Below are positions 17,446 to 26,886 of a stretch of DNA of 64,000 nucleotides, piece after piece. The stretch lies in the NCBI GenBank assembly GCA_039189655.1, contig JBCCYN010000002.1, positions 1 through 64,000 of the forward strand, read 5' to 3'. The notes under the pieces are model-generated. The model searched no databases. It was not told the origin of the DNA and saw nothing but the letters and a program-made list of their open reading frames with translations. Within the stretch, counting starts at the first letter, position 1. Each line of letters opens with the position of its first letter. Source of the DNA: Acuticoccus sp039189655 (GTDB taxonomy: Bacteria; Pseudomonadota; Alphaproteobacteria; Rhizobiales; Amorphaceae). Made by a program: the position numbers and the translations under genes.

Positions 17446-18504
17446 CTAACGTTTCGCGAAAACGAAGACTTTAGACACAAATACCGGCCAGGTCGCCACC
17501 AACTCTAGTCCAACACTTTCAAATAACTGAGTAAAGTCTGTCGTCAAGTAAGACCTGTAATACGGCTCATGAAACATTTGCGGGAATAGCTCAAGTAGCC
17601 CATCGAGCTCCGGCGTGTCTCCGGTTTGAAGGGAATCGACAACGATGACTTGACCACCACGCGCCAGAACCCGGGCAAATTCCGCCGCCACCTGCGGCCG
17701 AACCTTCGGCGGAAGTTCGTGGAACAAATAAATGTTGGTGATGAGGTCGAGGCTACCGTCGGCGAGGGGAAGGTTTTCGGCAGCGGCGACCATGGCGCTG
17801 TTGCCGGGTGCGTGGCCAAGCGCTTTGCGCGCACGGGCTACGTAGGGCTCAGAAAGATCGCTCGCGATGACCGGAAGGCGCGGAAACGCCCTGCGCAAGT
17901 CGCGCAGGAAAGCACCCGATCCCGAGGCGACATCAAGGAGTTTTAGGCTTCGCTGATCGGTCTTTGCAGCCCGATCAGCGATTGGAAGAAGAGCTTGACG
18001 CCACATGGCGGCCGCCGCGCCCATGAAAAGGGTTTCTACCTGCGTCTCGTAGAGTTCCGCCGATTCGTCGCTGAGCCATCCGTCCGTCTGGAAGTGGAAA
18101 TTTTGGGTGTAGTAACGGGGCCGGTTGGTGTCCGACCGGTCGATCTCCTGGTGCGACTGGGTGGCCCGGCGGCGCACCACCTCGGGAAGGTCTCGCAGGT
18201 AAAGGGCCCGGCGCCGCAGGAGGCCGGCAAAGCCGCCGGTCTCGTCGCGGGGCATGGGGTAAAGACCTTCCTCCACGTTCTGGAGATCGCGCAGCATCAG
18301 GGCTCGGACGTGACGCAGCAGGACCGGTCGGGGCGGTACGCCCGCCGGGGCATCGATCTTCGGCGGCGGACGCTTGGGAAGCGACTTGCCCACACGGGCT
18401 GCAAGGCGGATCCCTGCATAGCTCTGCGTGGTGTACCAACCAATGCGCGCGGCTTGGGACACGCCAAAGCGGGTGCGCAGAGCGAAGCGTTCAACGGGCG
18501 TCAT
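17446..18504 (-). CDS. Class I SAM-dependent methyltransferase
   Basis: 352 aa. The central SAM-binding motif is LKLLDVASGSGAFLRDLRRA, followed by PVIASDLSEPYVARARKAL, AAENLPLADGSLDLI and IYLFHELPPKVRP. This looks like the UbiE/Methyltransf_11 group. An extra N-terminal region of about 150 residues (including RRALYLRDLPEVVRRR and YYTQNFHFQTDGWLSD) is typical of a bacterial subgroup whose substrate is unknown. Soluble, no signal peptide. Confidence 0.8.
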   Translation of the reverse strand: MTPVERFALRTRFGVSQAARIGWYTTQSYAGIRLAARVGKSLPKRPPPKIDAPAGVPPRPVLLRHVRALMLRDLQNVEEGLYPMPRDETGGFAGLLRRRALYLRDLPEVVRRRATQSHQEIDRSDTNRPRYYTQNFHFQTDGWLSDESAELYETQVETLFMGAAAAMWRQALLPIADRAAKTDQRSLKLLDVASGSGAFLRDLRRAFPRLPVIASDLSEPYVARARKALGHAPGNSAMVAAAENLPLADGSLDLITNIYLFHELPPKVRPQVAAEFARVLARGGQVIVVDSLQTGDTPELDGLLELFPQMFHEPYYRSYLTTDFTQLFESVGLELVATWPVFVSKVFVFAKR

Positions 18505-18684
18505 TCATTCCTCCGGTGCGCCGCGGGTGGCCCCATATGGATCGAACCGGCCAGCTGATCGACCGGCTGACCGTATGTGATTTTGTAGCCGGTTTCGCCT
18601 GAACGCACCGCGACACCGCCGCGCGGGTCCTATCGAATGCCAATCAACGGAGCGAGCCTTTCATTCCACCTGAGCAGATTCCAG

Positions 18685-19455
18685 TCAGTCCGGAACATCT
18701 CCAGCGTCGCGCGGCCGACGGGGGGGAGGGCGCGCGGCAGCCAAAAGCCATTCCCGGTTTCCGTCCGCACCGGAAATGGGTGACGGTGTGCGGCCAATCT
18801 CCGCCCAACCTTCAGCGAGGATCAACCCGGCAACGCCGTCGACGGAAGCGAGGATCGCCTTTTCATTTCGGACGATACCGCCTTTTCCTATCGCCGCGCG
18901 GCCCACCTCGAATTGCGGTTTTACCAATGCCACGAGTTGGCACTGCTCGGATGCGCAGGAAAGGACCGCCGGTAAAACGATCCGCAAAGAAATGAAACTG
19001 ACATCCACCACCACCAGGTCAGGGGCAATGGGCAACATTTCTGGCCTAAGATCGCGCGCATTGACGCCATCCATGACGACAACCCGGTGATCTGCGGCGA
19101 GATGGCCGGCGAGTTGCCCCGTGCCGACGTCTAGGGCGACGATCTGCGCAGCGCCCCGGCGCAGCAAGACATCGGTAAAACCGCCCGTCGAGGCGCCCAC
19201 GTCGAGGGCGTGAGCTCCCGCCGGGTCGATGCCGAAGGTGTTCAGTGCGTCGATCAGCTTATGGGCGCCGCGCCCCACGTAGGGTTCGGTGCCCGCGGCC
19301 AAGTCGGTTCGTATTTCTGTGGTGTTGGAGACGGTCTGGCCGGCGCGTTTTGCGGTCACCCCATCGACCGTCACGGCCCCGCGCAAGATTGCTTCCCTTG
19401 CCTGGCTCCGGGTCCGCGACAAGCCGCGGGCGACCATCATCTGGTCGAGACGCAA
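18685..19455 (-). CDS. tlyA: TlyA-type rRNA 2'-O-methyltransferase
   Basis: 256 aa, starting at TTG 19455 with AGGA just upstream. It has an N-terminal S4 RNA-binding domain (MRLDQMMVARGLSRTRSQAR) and an FtsJ-like methyltransferase domain (ALDVGASTGGFTDVLLRRGA, VVVDVSFISLRIVLP, LVKPQFEVGR). In mycobacteria TlyA 2'-O-methylates cytidines of 16S and 23S rRNA. The C-terminus runs to RPPPRRPRDAGDVPD. It follows the 43-codon membrane peptide by 4 bp, at the end of an operon with the SCO1 and MFS genes. Confidence 0.9.
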   Translation of the reverse strand: MRLDQMMVARGLSRTRSQAREAILRGAVTVDGVTAKRAGQTVSNTTEIRTDLAAGTEPYVGRGAHKLIDALNTFGIDPAGAHALDVGASTGGFTDVLLRRGAAQIVALDVGTGQLAGHLAADHRVVVMDGVNARDLRPEMLPIAPDLVVVDVSFISLRIVLPAVLSCASEQCQLVALVKPQFEVGRAAIGKGGIVRNEKAILASVDGVAGLILAEGWAEIGRTPSPISGADGNREWLLAAARPPPRRPRDAGDVPD

Positions 19456-19459
19456 GGTC

Positions 19460-19591
19460 CTAGCCGCAGATCATCAAGCCGAATTGGGTGATTGCGGTGA
19501 AGACGGCCGGGCCCGCCTGCCACCACATGACCGCCCCTAGGGCGAGCAGGAACGCCCCAGCGCCCACCCCTATGGAAACGCTGGCGTTCAA
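19460..19591 (-). CDS. 43-aa membrane peptide between the SCO1-type gene and tlyA
   Basis: A TTG start overlaps the TGA stop of the SCO1-type gene (TTGA), and the TAG stop lies 4 bp before tlyA. The product begins (M)NASVSIGVGAGAFLLALGAV and continues MWWQAGPAVFTAITQFGLMICG. One transmembrane helix, about residues 5-24, is likely. The gap between the two neighbours is exactly filled by this frame, and its base composition is like theirs. I do not recognise a family. Coupling suggests a role in copper insertion or cytochrome oxidase assembly, but that is inference. Confidence 0.6.
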   Translation of the reverse strand: MNASVSIGVGAGAFLLALGAVMWWQAGPAVFTAITQFGLMICG

Positions 19592-20268
19592 GAGTTCACC
19601 AGGGCGCGAAGGGTTTCCACAGTGCGCTCGGTCGCTTCTGCGCTCACCGGTTCGTTAAGCCGAATATTGGGCTGCATATAGGGAATGAAACCGGAAAACT
19701 CGCCGTCTGCATCGAACAGGAGCGTATCGGCAGTGTGGTTCACTGTATAGTCGCCTTCGCGCAGCGGCACTTTTTCAAAGTAAACGCGATAGCGCTCCGC
19801 CACATCGGCAACGGCTTCCTGGGAACTGGCGGTGAGACCGATGATGCGGTCATCGAACGCTGAAACGTACTGACCCAGGACTTCGGGCGTGTCGCGCTCC
19901 GGATCAACGCTCACGAAAACAAACTGCATCTTGTCCGCGTCCTCGCCCAGAGCGTCGAGCCAACCCGAGGCGTCAAGGAGCGAAGTGGGGCACACGTCCG
20001 GGCAGTGGGTGAACCCGAAAAAGATCGCAAGGGGCTTGCCACGAAAGTCCTTCTCGGTGACCGCGTCGCCATCTGTGCCGATGAGGGTGAAGGGGCCTCC
20101 CGCGTCTTCGTATCGGGATCGGGCAAAGGCGGAGGCCAGCCCGGCGGCGCCGGTTCCGGCACCGGCCTGATTGTCCTGCGCAATGAAAGTCTGGCCAACG
20201 TAAATCCCCGCCACAGCGGCGCCCATAACGATGACGAGCATCCAAAGGACAAGCCGTACCGTTTTCAT
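19588..20268 (-). CDS. SCO1/SenC family copper chaperone
   Basis: 226 aa. An N-terminal membrane anchor (about 6-28) precedes a thioredoxin-like domain. The copper-binding CxxxC is in FFGFTHCPDVCPTSL (Cys89, Cys93) and the partner His is in YTVNHTADTLLF (His178). Such proteins deliver copper to the CuA site of cytochrome c oxidase on the periplasmic side. The start overlaps the MFS gene's stop by 4 bp, and its stop overlaps the following small membrane gene, so the unit is translationally coupled. Confidence 0.9.
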   Translation of the reverse strand: MKTVRLVLWMLVIVMGAAVAGIYVGQTFIAQDNQAGAGTGAAGLASAFARSRYEDAGGPFTLIGTDGDAVTEKDFRGKPLAIFFGFTHCPDVCPTSLLDASGWLDALGEDADKMQFVFVSVDPERDTPEVLGQYVSAFDDRIIGLTASSQEAVADVAERYRVYFEKVPLREGDYTVNHTADTLLFDADGEFSGFIPYMQPNIRLNEPVSAEATERTVETLRALVNS

Positions 20269-21608
20269 CGGGGAGGTGCCTCCGTACCCACTGCACTTGC
20301 TTCCTTATCTGCCTCGGGGGGCTCGTTTGAAAGGTCCTCGACGTTCACGTTTTCATCCTCGGGCGCCAGAATCTCCACATCCGGCGCCGCTGAGCCCACC
20401 GGCGCGGTGGTGTAAAGGTCGAAATCGTTACGCTGGGCTTCCTCGGGGCGGCTGCGGCGGGTGAGGCGTAGCGCGATGAAGAGGGCAAGAAACGCCGACG
20501 AAACCGCCACCACCAAGAAGAGCCCGCCGACCCCGAAAATTTGCATGGCTACTGCCGAAACGATCGGTCCGATGGTGGAGCCGACGCCGAACAACAGGTT
20601 CATGCCGGCGCTCGTTTCCACCATGTCCTCGTACTCGGTCCAATCGTAGGCGTGGGCGGCGGCGAGGGAATAGCTCGGCAGCATCACGAGGCCCAGCAAA
20701 AGGCCGAGCAAAAGTATCAGGGTTGGCGACAATATGCCGCCAAGACTGAGGAAAACGCCCAGTGCGGCGGAGGCGATGGCGGCGGCAAGCAGGACGAGCC
20801 TGCGATCCACAAAATCGGACGTGCGACCGAAGGGGTACTGGCCGAGCGCGCCGCCCAGCACCAGCGCCGAGGCGAACACGGCAGCTTCATTCTTGGAAAA
20901 GCCGCTCCCCACCGCGTAGACCGCGCTCAAGGAGAAGACGGATCCAGTCATGATCCCGGACGCAAGCGCGCCGACGAACGCCGCCGGTGCCAGGCGCCAA
21001 AGGTGACCCGGTCTGAATTGAACTTTTGGGATCGGCGCCGGCTGGGCCGCTTTGGTGAGCGCCACGGGGACCGCTGCGACGGAAAGCAGGATCGAGCAGA
21101 GGGAAAACAGGCTGAAGCCGGAAAGCGGCTGAGTGGTGACGCCGAGCTGGCCAATGGTGATGGCGCCATAGCTGATGACCACGTAGGTGCTCATGACGGC
21201 GCCGCGCGTGTGCATGGTGGATTTCTCGTTGAGCCAGCTTTCGATGACCACGAGGACACCCGAGACGCACGCGCCGATCATAAAGCGGAAAACGGCCCAC
21301 TGGACTTCGCCGATGAGGAGCGGGAAGGCGAGGGCAGCCGCTGAGACGCAGGACACCATGGCGGCAAAGGCGCGGATGTGCCCTGCGCGCTGAATGAGGT
21401 AGGGGACGAAAAGGCAGCCCGCCACGAAGCCGGCATAGTAGGTGGCACCGAGGATGCCGATGGTGAGTTGGCTAAACCCTTCCGCATCCGCCCGCAGGGG
21501 CACGAGCGTCATCTGAAGGCCGTGGCCCAAGTAGAGAAGCGCTGAGCCCAGAAGGAGCGCCGTCACGGGCATCAGTGCCGCTCGAAGCGATGCTCGTTGC
21601 TCAGTCAT
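20265..21608 (-). CDS. Major facilitator superfamily transporter
   Basis: 447 aa with about 12 hydrophobic segments in two halves. GQYPFGRTSDFVDRR is the MFS motif A-like loop in the second half, and VESWLNEKSTMHTRG is typical of the YcaD-like group. A hydrophilic acidic tail of about 70 residues follows the last helix (from about RRSRPEEAQR). Substrate unknown. First gene of the run MFS-SCO1-small peptide-tlyA, divergent from the Dcd-like gene. Confidence 0.85.
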   Translation of the reverse strand: MTEQRASLRAALMPVTALLLGSALLYLGHGLQMTLVPLRADAEGFSQLTIGILGATYYAGFVAGCLFVPYLIQRAGHIRAFAAMVSCVSAAALAFPLLIGEVQWAVFRFMIGACVSGVLVVIESWLNEKSTMHTRGAVMSTYVVISYGAITIGQLGVTTQPLSGFSLFSLCSILLSVAAVPVALTKAAQPAPIPKVQFRPGHLWRLAPAAFVGALASGIMTGSVFSLSAVYAVGSGFSKNEAAVFASALVLGGALGQYPFGRTSDFVDRRLVLLAAAIASAALGVFLSLGGILSPTLILLLGLLLGLVMLPSYSLAAAHAYDWTEYEDMVETSAGMNLLFGVGSTIGPIVSAVAMQIFGVGGLFLVVAVSSAFLALFIALRLTRRSRPEEAQRNDFDLYTTAPVGSAAPDVEILAPEDENVNVEDLSNEPPEADKEASAVGTEAPPR

Positions 21609-21928
21609 GGGCGTGGCTCAATGGTGTGTGCTTGCCCGCGATATGCGTCCCAAGGCCGTCTGTCGAGCCCGGTTTTTCACGGTGCGTTTTCAAGGTCTCC
21701 AGCGGCGACCAACCCCAGCCAGCTTCGCGCTCCGGCGGGGGGACACAGCGCACCCATGGGGCGAATTTGGGCACTCTATCGAAAAAGACGTCCAAAACCT
21801 GTGTTTTCCGTCGGAAAACTGGAAGAGCCGGCTCCGGGCGCAGTGCGGCAGCAGGCCTAGCCTGCTAGATCCACCGATGTTTTCTATTGGCGCTGTCTTG
21901 GGTGCGGTAGCTATCGAAAGGAGGGGGG
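21609..21928. promoter_or_regulatory. Divergent intergenic region with two inverted repeats
   Basis: 320 bp between the MFS and Dcd-like starts, with no credible gene. It holds TTTTCC-GTC-GGAAAA (21804-21818) and AGCAGGC-CTA-GCCTGCT (21850-21866), both perfect short inverted repeats on the side of the Dcd-like gene. GAAAGGAGGGGGG just before 21929 is a strong ribosome site. The repeats may be operators or hairpins; no known motif is matched. Confidence 0.45.
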
Positions 21929-22990
21929 ATGGACGGAATTCTGCCGCGCCAGGCCATAAAGCGCCTCGCGCAGGACGGCGCGATCATCTCCGCTTCCCCC
22001 ATCGAAGCCGATCAGCTCCAGCCGGCGAGCCTTGATCTGCGGCTCGGAAAAGTAGCCCACCGCATCCGCGCTAGTTTTCTTCCCGCCGCCGGGGAAAATA
22101 TCGCCGAGAAGGTGGCGAGCGTGACGCTTCACACGATCGACCTGTCTGCTGGCGCGGTGCTGGAAACCGGCTGCGTGTACCTGGTGCCGCTTCAGGAAAG
22201 CGTCCAGCTGCCCGCCGATCTTTCCGCCTCCACGAACCCAAAAAGCTCCACCGGCCGGCTTGACGTCTTCACCAGGGTCATTGCCGATGGCGTCGGCGGT
22301 TTCGATACGTTGCCGGCAGGCTATGGCGGTGCCCTTGCGCTGGAAATCAGCCCGCGCACGTTCCCCGTGCTTGTGCGGGAAGGGTCACGGCTCAGTCAGA
22401 TCAGGTTCCGCCGCGGCGACGCGCGCCTGAGCGACGCGGACCTAGCCGAACTCCACCGCGATCATCCCATTGCCGCACCAGACGCCCGCATCAACGATGG
22501 TCTCAACGTCACCATCGACCTCAGCCCGGGCGCGGGCCACGTGGGCTACCGCGCCAAGCGTCACACCGCCCTCATCGACCTTGATCGTCGGGACGCCCTC
22601 GCAATGGCCGACTTTTGGGACCCAATCACCGCCAGCGACGGCAAGGTCATTCTCGACCCCGATGAGTTCTACATTCTCATGAGCCGCGAAGCCGTCTCCA
22701 TTCCGCCCATGTATGCGGCCGAAATGGTGCCGTTCGACCCGCTCGTGGGTGAGTTCCGCGTACACTACGCGGGCTTTTTTGACCCGGGCTTCGGCCACGG
22801 CGTGCCGTCCAGGGCCGTGCTCGAAGTGCGTTCCCGAGAAGTGCCGTTCATACTTGAGCACGGTCAGGTTGTGGCTCGCCTAGCTTATGAACTTATGGCT
22901 GAAAAGCCCGAAACCCTTTATGGTGCCGGCCTCAATTCCAACTACCAGGCCCAGGGGTTGAAGTTGTCGAAACACTTCAGAGCCGCCTGA
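21929..22990 (+). CDS. Double-domain 2'-deoxycytidine 5'-triphosphate deaminase-like protein
   Basis: 353 aa, about twice the length of ordinary Dcd (about 190). The N-terminal half begins MDGILPRQAIKRLAQDGAII and has LQPASLDLRLG and ASTNPKSSTGRLDVFTRVI, matching the trimeric dCTP deaminase/dUTPase fold. The second half repeats the fold (EFYILMSREAVSIPPMYAAE, FDPGFGHG, AVLEVRSREVPFILEHGQ). Alphaproteobacterial genomes carry this long form, which supplies dUMP precursors. Its stop overlaps the recQ start, so the two are coupled. Confidence 0.85.
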   Translation: MDGILPRQAIKRLAQDGAIISASPIEADQLQPASLDLRLGKVAHRIRASFLPAAGENIAEKVASVTLHTIDLSAGAVLETGCVYLVPLQESVQLPADLSASTNPKSSTGRLDVFTRVIADGVGGFDTLPAGYGGALALEISPRTFPVLVREGSRLSQIRFRRGDARLSDADLAELHRDHPIAAPDARINDGLNVTIDLSPGAGHVGYRAKRHTALIDLDRRDALAMADFWDPITASDGKVILDPDEFYILMSREAVSIPPMYAAEMVPFDPLVGEFRVHYAGFFDPGFGHGVPSRAVLEVRSREVPFILEHGQVVARLAYELMAEKPETLYGAGLNSNYQAQGLKLSKHFRAA

Positions 22991-24861
22991 TGGGCGAACA
23001 GCCCGATCTCCTCGCGGCTGCGCCCGGTGGCGACGGCCGTGGCGCCCAAGATATTTTGCGCGATGTGTTCGGGTTCTCGCACTTCCGCCCTGGGCAGGAA
23101 GAGATTGTCGATGCGGTGATCGCGGGCAAGGAAGTGCTCGGGGTGATGCCGACGGGTGGCGGCAAGTCGCTGTGCTACCAGCTCCCAGCGCTCATGCGAC
23201 CGGGGCTCACCATCGTGGTCTCGCCGCTCATAGCGCTGATGCGCGACCAGGTGAGCGCCCTTAATGCCATCGGCGTTGCGGCGGCGGCGCTCAACTCGGC
23301 CAACGACAGCGGTGCCAATCGGAGAGCATTGGCGCGCGCCCTGAATGGCGATCTTAAGCTTCTTTACATTTCACCGGAGCGGCTATCGCTAGTGGAAACC
23401 ATCGAGGCACTCAGCGAGGCGCCGGTGGCCATGCTCGCCGTGGACGAGGCCCACTGCGTTTCCCAGTGGGGCCACGACTTTCGCCCCGAGTACCGGCTCC
23501 TTGGTGAGGTGCGGCGGGACCTTGGCATCCGCCAAACGGTCGCCTTCACCGCCACCGCCGATGAAATCACCCGCAAAGACATCGCCGAACGGCTGTTTTC
23601 GGCGGAGCCGAGCGTCTTTATCCGCTCTTTCGACCGTCCGAACATCTCCCTCGCCATGACCGCGCGCCAGGATGGCCGCTCCCAGCTCACCCAGTTCTTA
23701 ACGGCGCACAGCGGACAGTCAGGGATCGTCTACTGCCAGTCCCGGCGGCGGGTGGACGAGACTGCCGCCTTCCTCGCCGCCCACGGCCACAACGCGGTGC
23801 CCTATCACGCGGGCCTGGAGCGGGACGAGCGGGACCACAACCAGGATGCGTTCCTGCGCCGCGATGGGGTCATCGTCGTGGCAACCATCGCCTTCGGCAT
23901 GGGTGTCGACAAGCCGGACGTACGCTTCGTCTTCCACATGGATCTGCCTAAAAACATTGAGAGCTACTACCAGGAGATCGGTCGGGCAGGGCGTGACGGA
24001 CTGCCAGCCACGTCCCACGCCCTTTATGGTTTCGGCGAAATCCGGCAGTTCCGCCAATGGATCGAGGGGGCCGACACGTCGCCCGAGCAAAAGGCCATCG
24101 AGCACGCCAAGGTGAACGCGCTGGTGGCGCTTTGCGAAGCGCCCCGCTGCCGCCGCGTGGTGCTCCTGGATTATTTCGGAGAAGCGTCCGAGCCCTGCGG
24201 CAACTGCGACCTTTGTGCCGGCAAGGTGGAAACTTTTGACGCCACGGTGCTCGCCCAAAAGGCGCTCTCGGCGGTGGTGCGCACCCGCGAGCGGTTCGGC
24301 GTCGAGCACCTCATCAACGTCTTGCGCGGCGAAGCGTCCGACAAGGTGGTTCAGCACCAGCACGACAAACTCCCCACCTTCGGTGTCGGCAAGGATCAGT
24401 CGAAGCGCTCATGGCGCTCGATATTCCGCCAACTGGGCACGAGCGGATACGCCGGTGCTGACAGTGAGCGGTTTGGTGGATGGCGCATCACCGAAACCGG
24501 CTGGCAGGTGCTGCGCGGGGGCGAAAAGGTGCTCCTGCGAAAGGACGCTTTGTCGCTAAAGGACAAGGCATCAAAGGCGGCTCCTTCGGCCCTTCCGACC
24601 GACTATGACAAAGCGCTGCTCGACGCCCTCAAGTCGTTGCGCAGGAAGCTTGCCGACGAGCGGGACGTGCCAGCGTACGTGATATTTTCGGACCGCTCAC
24701 TCATGGAGATGGCGGCAAAGGTCCCTGAAACCATCGACGAGATGCGGGGCATTCACGGTATCGGTGAGCGCAAGTTGCGCGATCTCGCCCCGGCCTTCTT
24801 GGAGGTGACCCGCGCTCACCACGGCAGCGACTCGCCCGCCGACGGAGCCACCGACCGGTAG
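22990..24861 (+). CDS. recQ: ATP-dependent DNA helicase RecQ
   Basis: 623 aa, usual length. Walker A GVMPTGGGKSLCYQLP lies near residue 52, and the DEAH box AVDEAHCVSQWGHDFRPEY near 150. Later come the helicase C domain (IVYCQSRRRVDETA, GMGVDKPDVRFVFH, YYQEIGRAGRDG), the Cys cluster of the zinc domain (CEAPRCRR and CGNCDLCAG), a winged-helix RQC domain (IFRQLGTSGYAG), and an HRDC domain (about 525-600). It unwinds recombination and replication intermediates. The start ATG overlaps the previous stop (TGATG). Confidence 0.95.
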   Translation: MGEQPDLLAAAPGGDGRGAQDILRDVFGFSHFRPGQEEIVDAVIAGKEVLGVMPTGGGKSLCYQLPALMRPGLTIVVSPLIALMRDQVSALNAIGVAAAALNSANDSGANRRALARALNGDLKLLYISPERLSLVETIEALSEAPVAMLAVDEAHCVSQWGHDFRPEYRLLGEVRRDLGIRQTVAFTATADEITRKDIAERLFSAEPSVFIRSFDRPNISLAMTARQDGRSQLTQFLTAHSGQSGIVYCQSRRRVDETAAFLAAHGHNAVPYHAGLERDERDHNQDAFLRRDGVIVVATIAFGMGVDKPDVRFVFHMDLPKNIESYYQEIGRAGRDGLPATSHALYGFGEIRQFRQWIEGADTSPEQKAIEHAKVNALVALCEAPRCRRVVLLDYFGEASEPCGNCDLCAGKVETFDATVLAQKALSAVVRTRERFGVEHLINVLRGEASDKVVQHQHDKLPTFGVGKDQSKRSWRSIFRQLGTSGYAGADSERFGGWRITETGWQVLRGGEKVLLRKDALSLKDKASKAAPSALPTDYDKALLDALKSLRRKLADERDVPAYVIFSDRSLMEMAAKVPETIDEMRGIHGIGERKLRDLAPAFLEVTRAHHGSDSPADGATDR

Positions 24862-25081
24862 CAACGAGCCCGCAACACGCCCAAAATCTTAGATCCACGT
24901 GGGTCGACCGGGCGACGCGTTACCGCTACCAATAAAGGGTGAGAAAACGTTGCAAGATCCGCAATTTCGACGACGAGCTGGGGGGCGGCGCGCGGCGCAT
25001 CGGTCCTGCTGACGCATTGTTTGTCTCTGATCGTCTGATTATACGTTTGAAGCGGTCCAAACGGCGGAGCGAACGAGCCTG

Positions 25082-26341
25082 ATGAACGCGCCTGTGCGCA
25101 TCACGAGCGGACCCTCCCGGCGCCGCCGATCCACACCCGTCAATGTGGGCGGCGTAACCATGGGCGGGGATGCGCCCATCGTCGTCCAGTCCATGACCAA
25201 CACCGATACCGCGGACGTGGGTGCCACGGTCTCCCAAGTCGCTCAGCTTGCTGCTGCAGGCTCGGAAGTGGTCCGCATTACGGTGGATCGGGACGAATCG
25301 GCAGCCGCAGTTCCCAAAGTACGCGACGGTCTTGCCGCCCTCGGTGTCAACGTCCCGCTCGTGGGCGACTTTCACTATATCGGCCACAAGCTCCTCGCCA
25401 ATCACCCGGCTTGTGCTGAGGCGCTGTCCAAGTATCGCATCAACCCCGGCAATGTGGGTTTTAAGGCCAAGCGCGACAGCCAGTTCGCCGCCATCATCGA
25501 AATGGCCGCACGCTACGATAAACCCGTGCGTATCGGCGTGAATTGGGGTTCCCTCGACCAAGAGCTTCTGACGAGCCTGATGGACGAGAATTCGCGCTCC
25601 GAGACGCCCATCTCGGCCTCTGCGGTGTTGCGTGAGGCGATGGTCGTCTCGGGCATTTCGTCGGCGAACCGCGCCGTGGAGCTAGGACTTCCCGCTGATA
25701 AGATTCTGATTTCGGCAAAGGTCAGCGACGTCCAGGAGCTCATCGCCGTCTACCGTGACCTCGCCGCCCGCTGCTCTTACGCGCTGCACCTGGGCCTCAC
25801 CGAGGCGGGGATGGGATCAAAGGGCATCGTCGCGTCGTCCGCCGCCCTTGGCATCCTCCTGCAGGAGGGGATCGGCGACACAATCCGCATCTCCCTCACC
25901 CCAGAACCCGGCGGTGACCGGACGCTGGAGGTGAAGGTCGCCCAAGAGCTTTTGCAGACCATGGGTTTTCGAGCCTTCCTCCCGGTGGTCTCGGCGTGCC
26001 CCGGGTGTGGGCGCACCACATCGACAGTATTCCAGGAACTTGCCAAGGAAATCCAAGGCTTTATCGGCGAGCAGATGCCCATCTGGAAAGCCGACTATCC
26101 GGGCGTCGAGCGCATGAAAGTGGCCGTGATGGGCTGCATCGTGAACGGGCCTGGTGAGAGCAAGCACGCGGACATCGGCATTTCCCTTCCGGGCACCGGT
26201 GAGCAGCCCTCCGCGCCGGTTTTCATCGACGGCGAGAAAGCCATGACGTTGCGCGGGCCATCCATTGCCAACGAATTCAAGGCGGTGGTGGAGGACTATG
26301 TGATGAAACGGTTCGGCGCTAACGAAGCAGCGGCCGAGTAA
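25082..26341 (+). CDS. ispG: 4-hydroxy-3-methylbut-2-en-1-yl diphosphate synthase
   Basis: 419 aa. IspG/GcpE catalyses the penultimate step of the non-mevalonate isoprenoid pathway and carries a 4Fe-4S cluster. It has an N-terminal TIM-barrel (VQSMTNTDTADVGATVSQV, RINPGNVGF, IGVNWGSLDQELL) and a C-terminal Fe-S domain with SACPGCGRTT and a third Cys in MGCIVNGPGE. Length fits the two-domain bacterial form. It leads a same-strand cluster of four genes with very short gaps. Confidence 0.95.
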   Translation: MNAPVRITSGPSRRRRSTPVNVGGVTMGGDAPIVVQSMTNTDTADVGATVSQVAQLAAAGSEVVRITVDRDESAAAVPKVRDGLAALGVNVPLVGDFHYIGHKLLANHPACAEALSKYRINPGNVGFKAKRDSQFAAIIEMAARYDKPVRIGVNWGSLDQELLTSLMDENSRSETPISASAVLREAMVVSGISSANRAVELGLPADKILISAKVSDVQELIAVYRDLAARCSYALHLGLTEAGMGSKGIVASSAALGILLQEGIGDTIRISLTPEPGGDRTLEVKVAQELLQTMGFRAFLPVVSACPGCGRTTSTVFQELAKEIQGFIGEQMPIWKADYPGVERMKVAVMGCIVNGPGESKHADIGISLPGTGEQPSAPVFIDGEKAMTLRGPSIANEFKAVVEDYVMKRFGANEAAAE

Positions 26342-26345
26342 AACG

Positions 26346-26876
26346 ATGCGCCTTGCTCTGGCAGCCGCTGCGATGGCGCTCACCACGGTAAGCGGCCAGG
26401 CGCAGCTTGAACCCATCGATCCCAGTTGCGCGCCGCTGGTGGGAACGTTCCTCACCACAAAGTCCGAAGACGCCAATGCGGAAAATGGCCAGCCTGGCCG
26501 TAGTCTGATCGCACTGACCATTGGCGGCCAAGCATTTATGTCGGACAGCGCCCAAGGCGGCGGCGGGCCTTTTCAAGGGTTCACCACGGCAAGGGGCGCG
26601 TGGATTTGTTCCGGCGACGAGGACGGCCAGCTCGCCTTCCGCGCGGTGATGGTCGATTTTACGTTCCCTGCAGAAAAATTACCGGTGGCTATGGTGGTGC
26701 GCGTGGAAACGGTTGGCACCGTCGACCCGGAAACCCTGCTCATTGAAGGAGGGACCACCGTCAGCTTCTTCCCCCTCGCTGGTAATCCGTTGGGTGATGA
26801 CGAGCCCGAATCCTCGCTCAAATATACTTTCAGCGGCCAAAAGGTGGTGGTGGGTAAGGCTTTGCAGCAGAACTAG
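26346..26876 (+). CDS. Exported protein of unknown function
   Basis: 176 aa. Residues 1-19 form a signal peptide (MRLALAAAAMALTTVSGQA). The mature part is beta-rich with two Cys (SCAPL and WICSGDE) that may pair in the periplasm. No family recognised. It begins 4 bp after the ispG stop and is followed after 10 bp by the pterin dehydratase gene, so it is probably cotranscribed with both. Confidence 0.65.
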   Translation: MRLALAAAAMALTTVSGQAQLEPIDPSCAPLVGTFLTTKSEDANAENGQPGRSLIALTIGGQAFMSDSAQGGGGPFQGFTTARGAWICSGDEDGQLAFRAVMVDFTFPAEKLPVAMVVRVETVGTVDPETLLIEGGTTVSFFPLAGNPLGDDEPESSLKYTFSGQKVVVGKALQQN

Positions 26877-26886
26877 GAGATCAGCG

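Noticed and set aside
20541..21344. A 267-codon plus-strand frame within the MFS gene
   Set aside because: Antisense to a 12-helix transporter; the product is hydrophilic low-complexity with no family.
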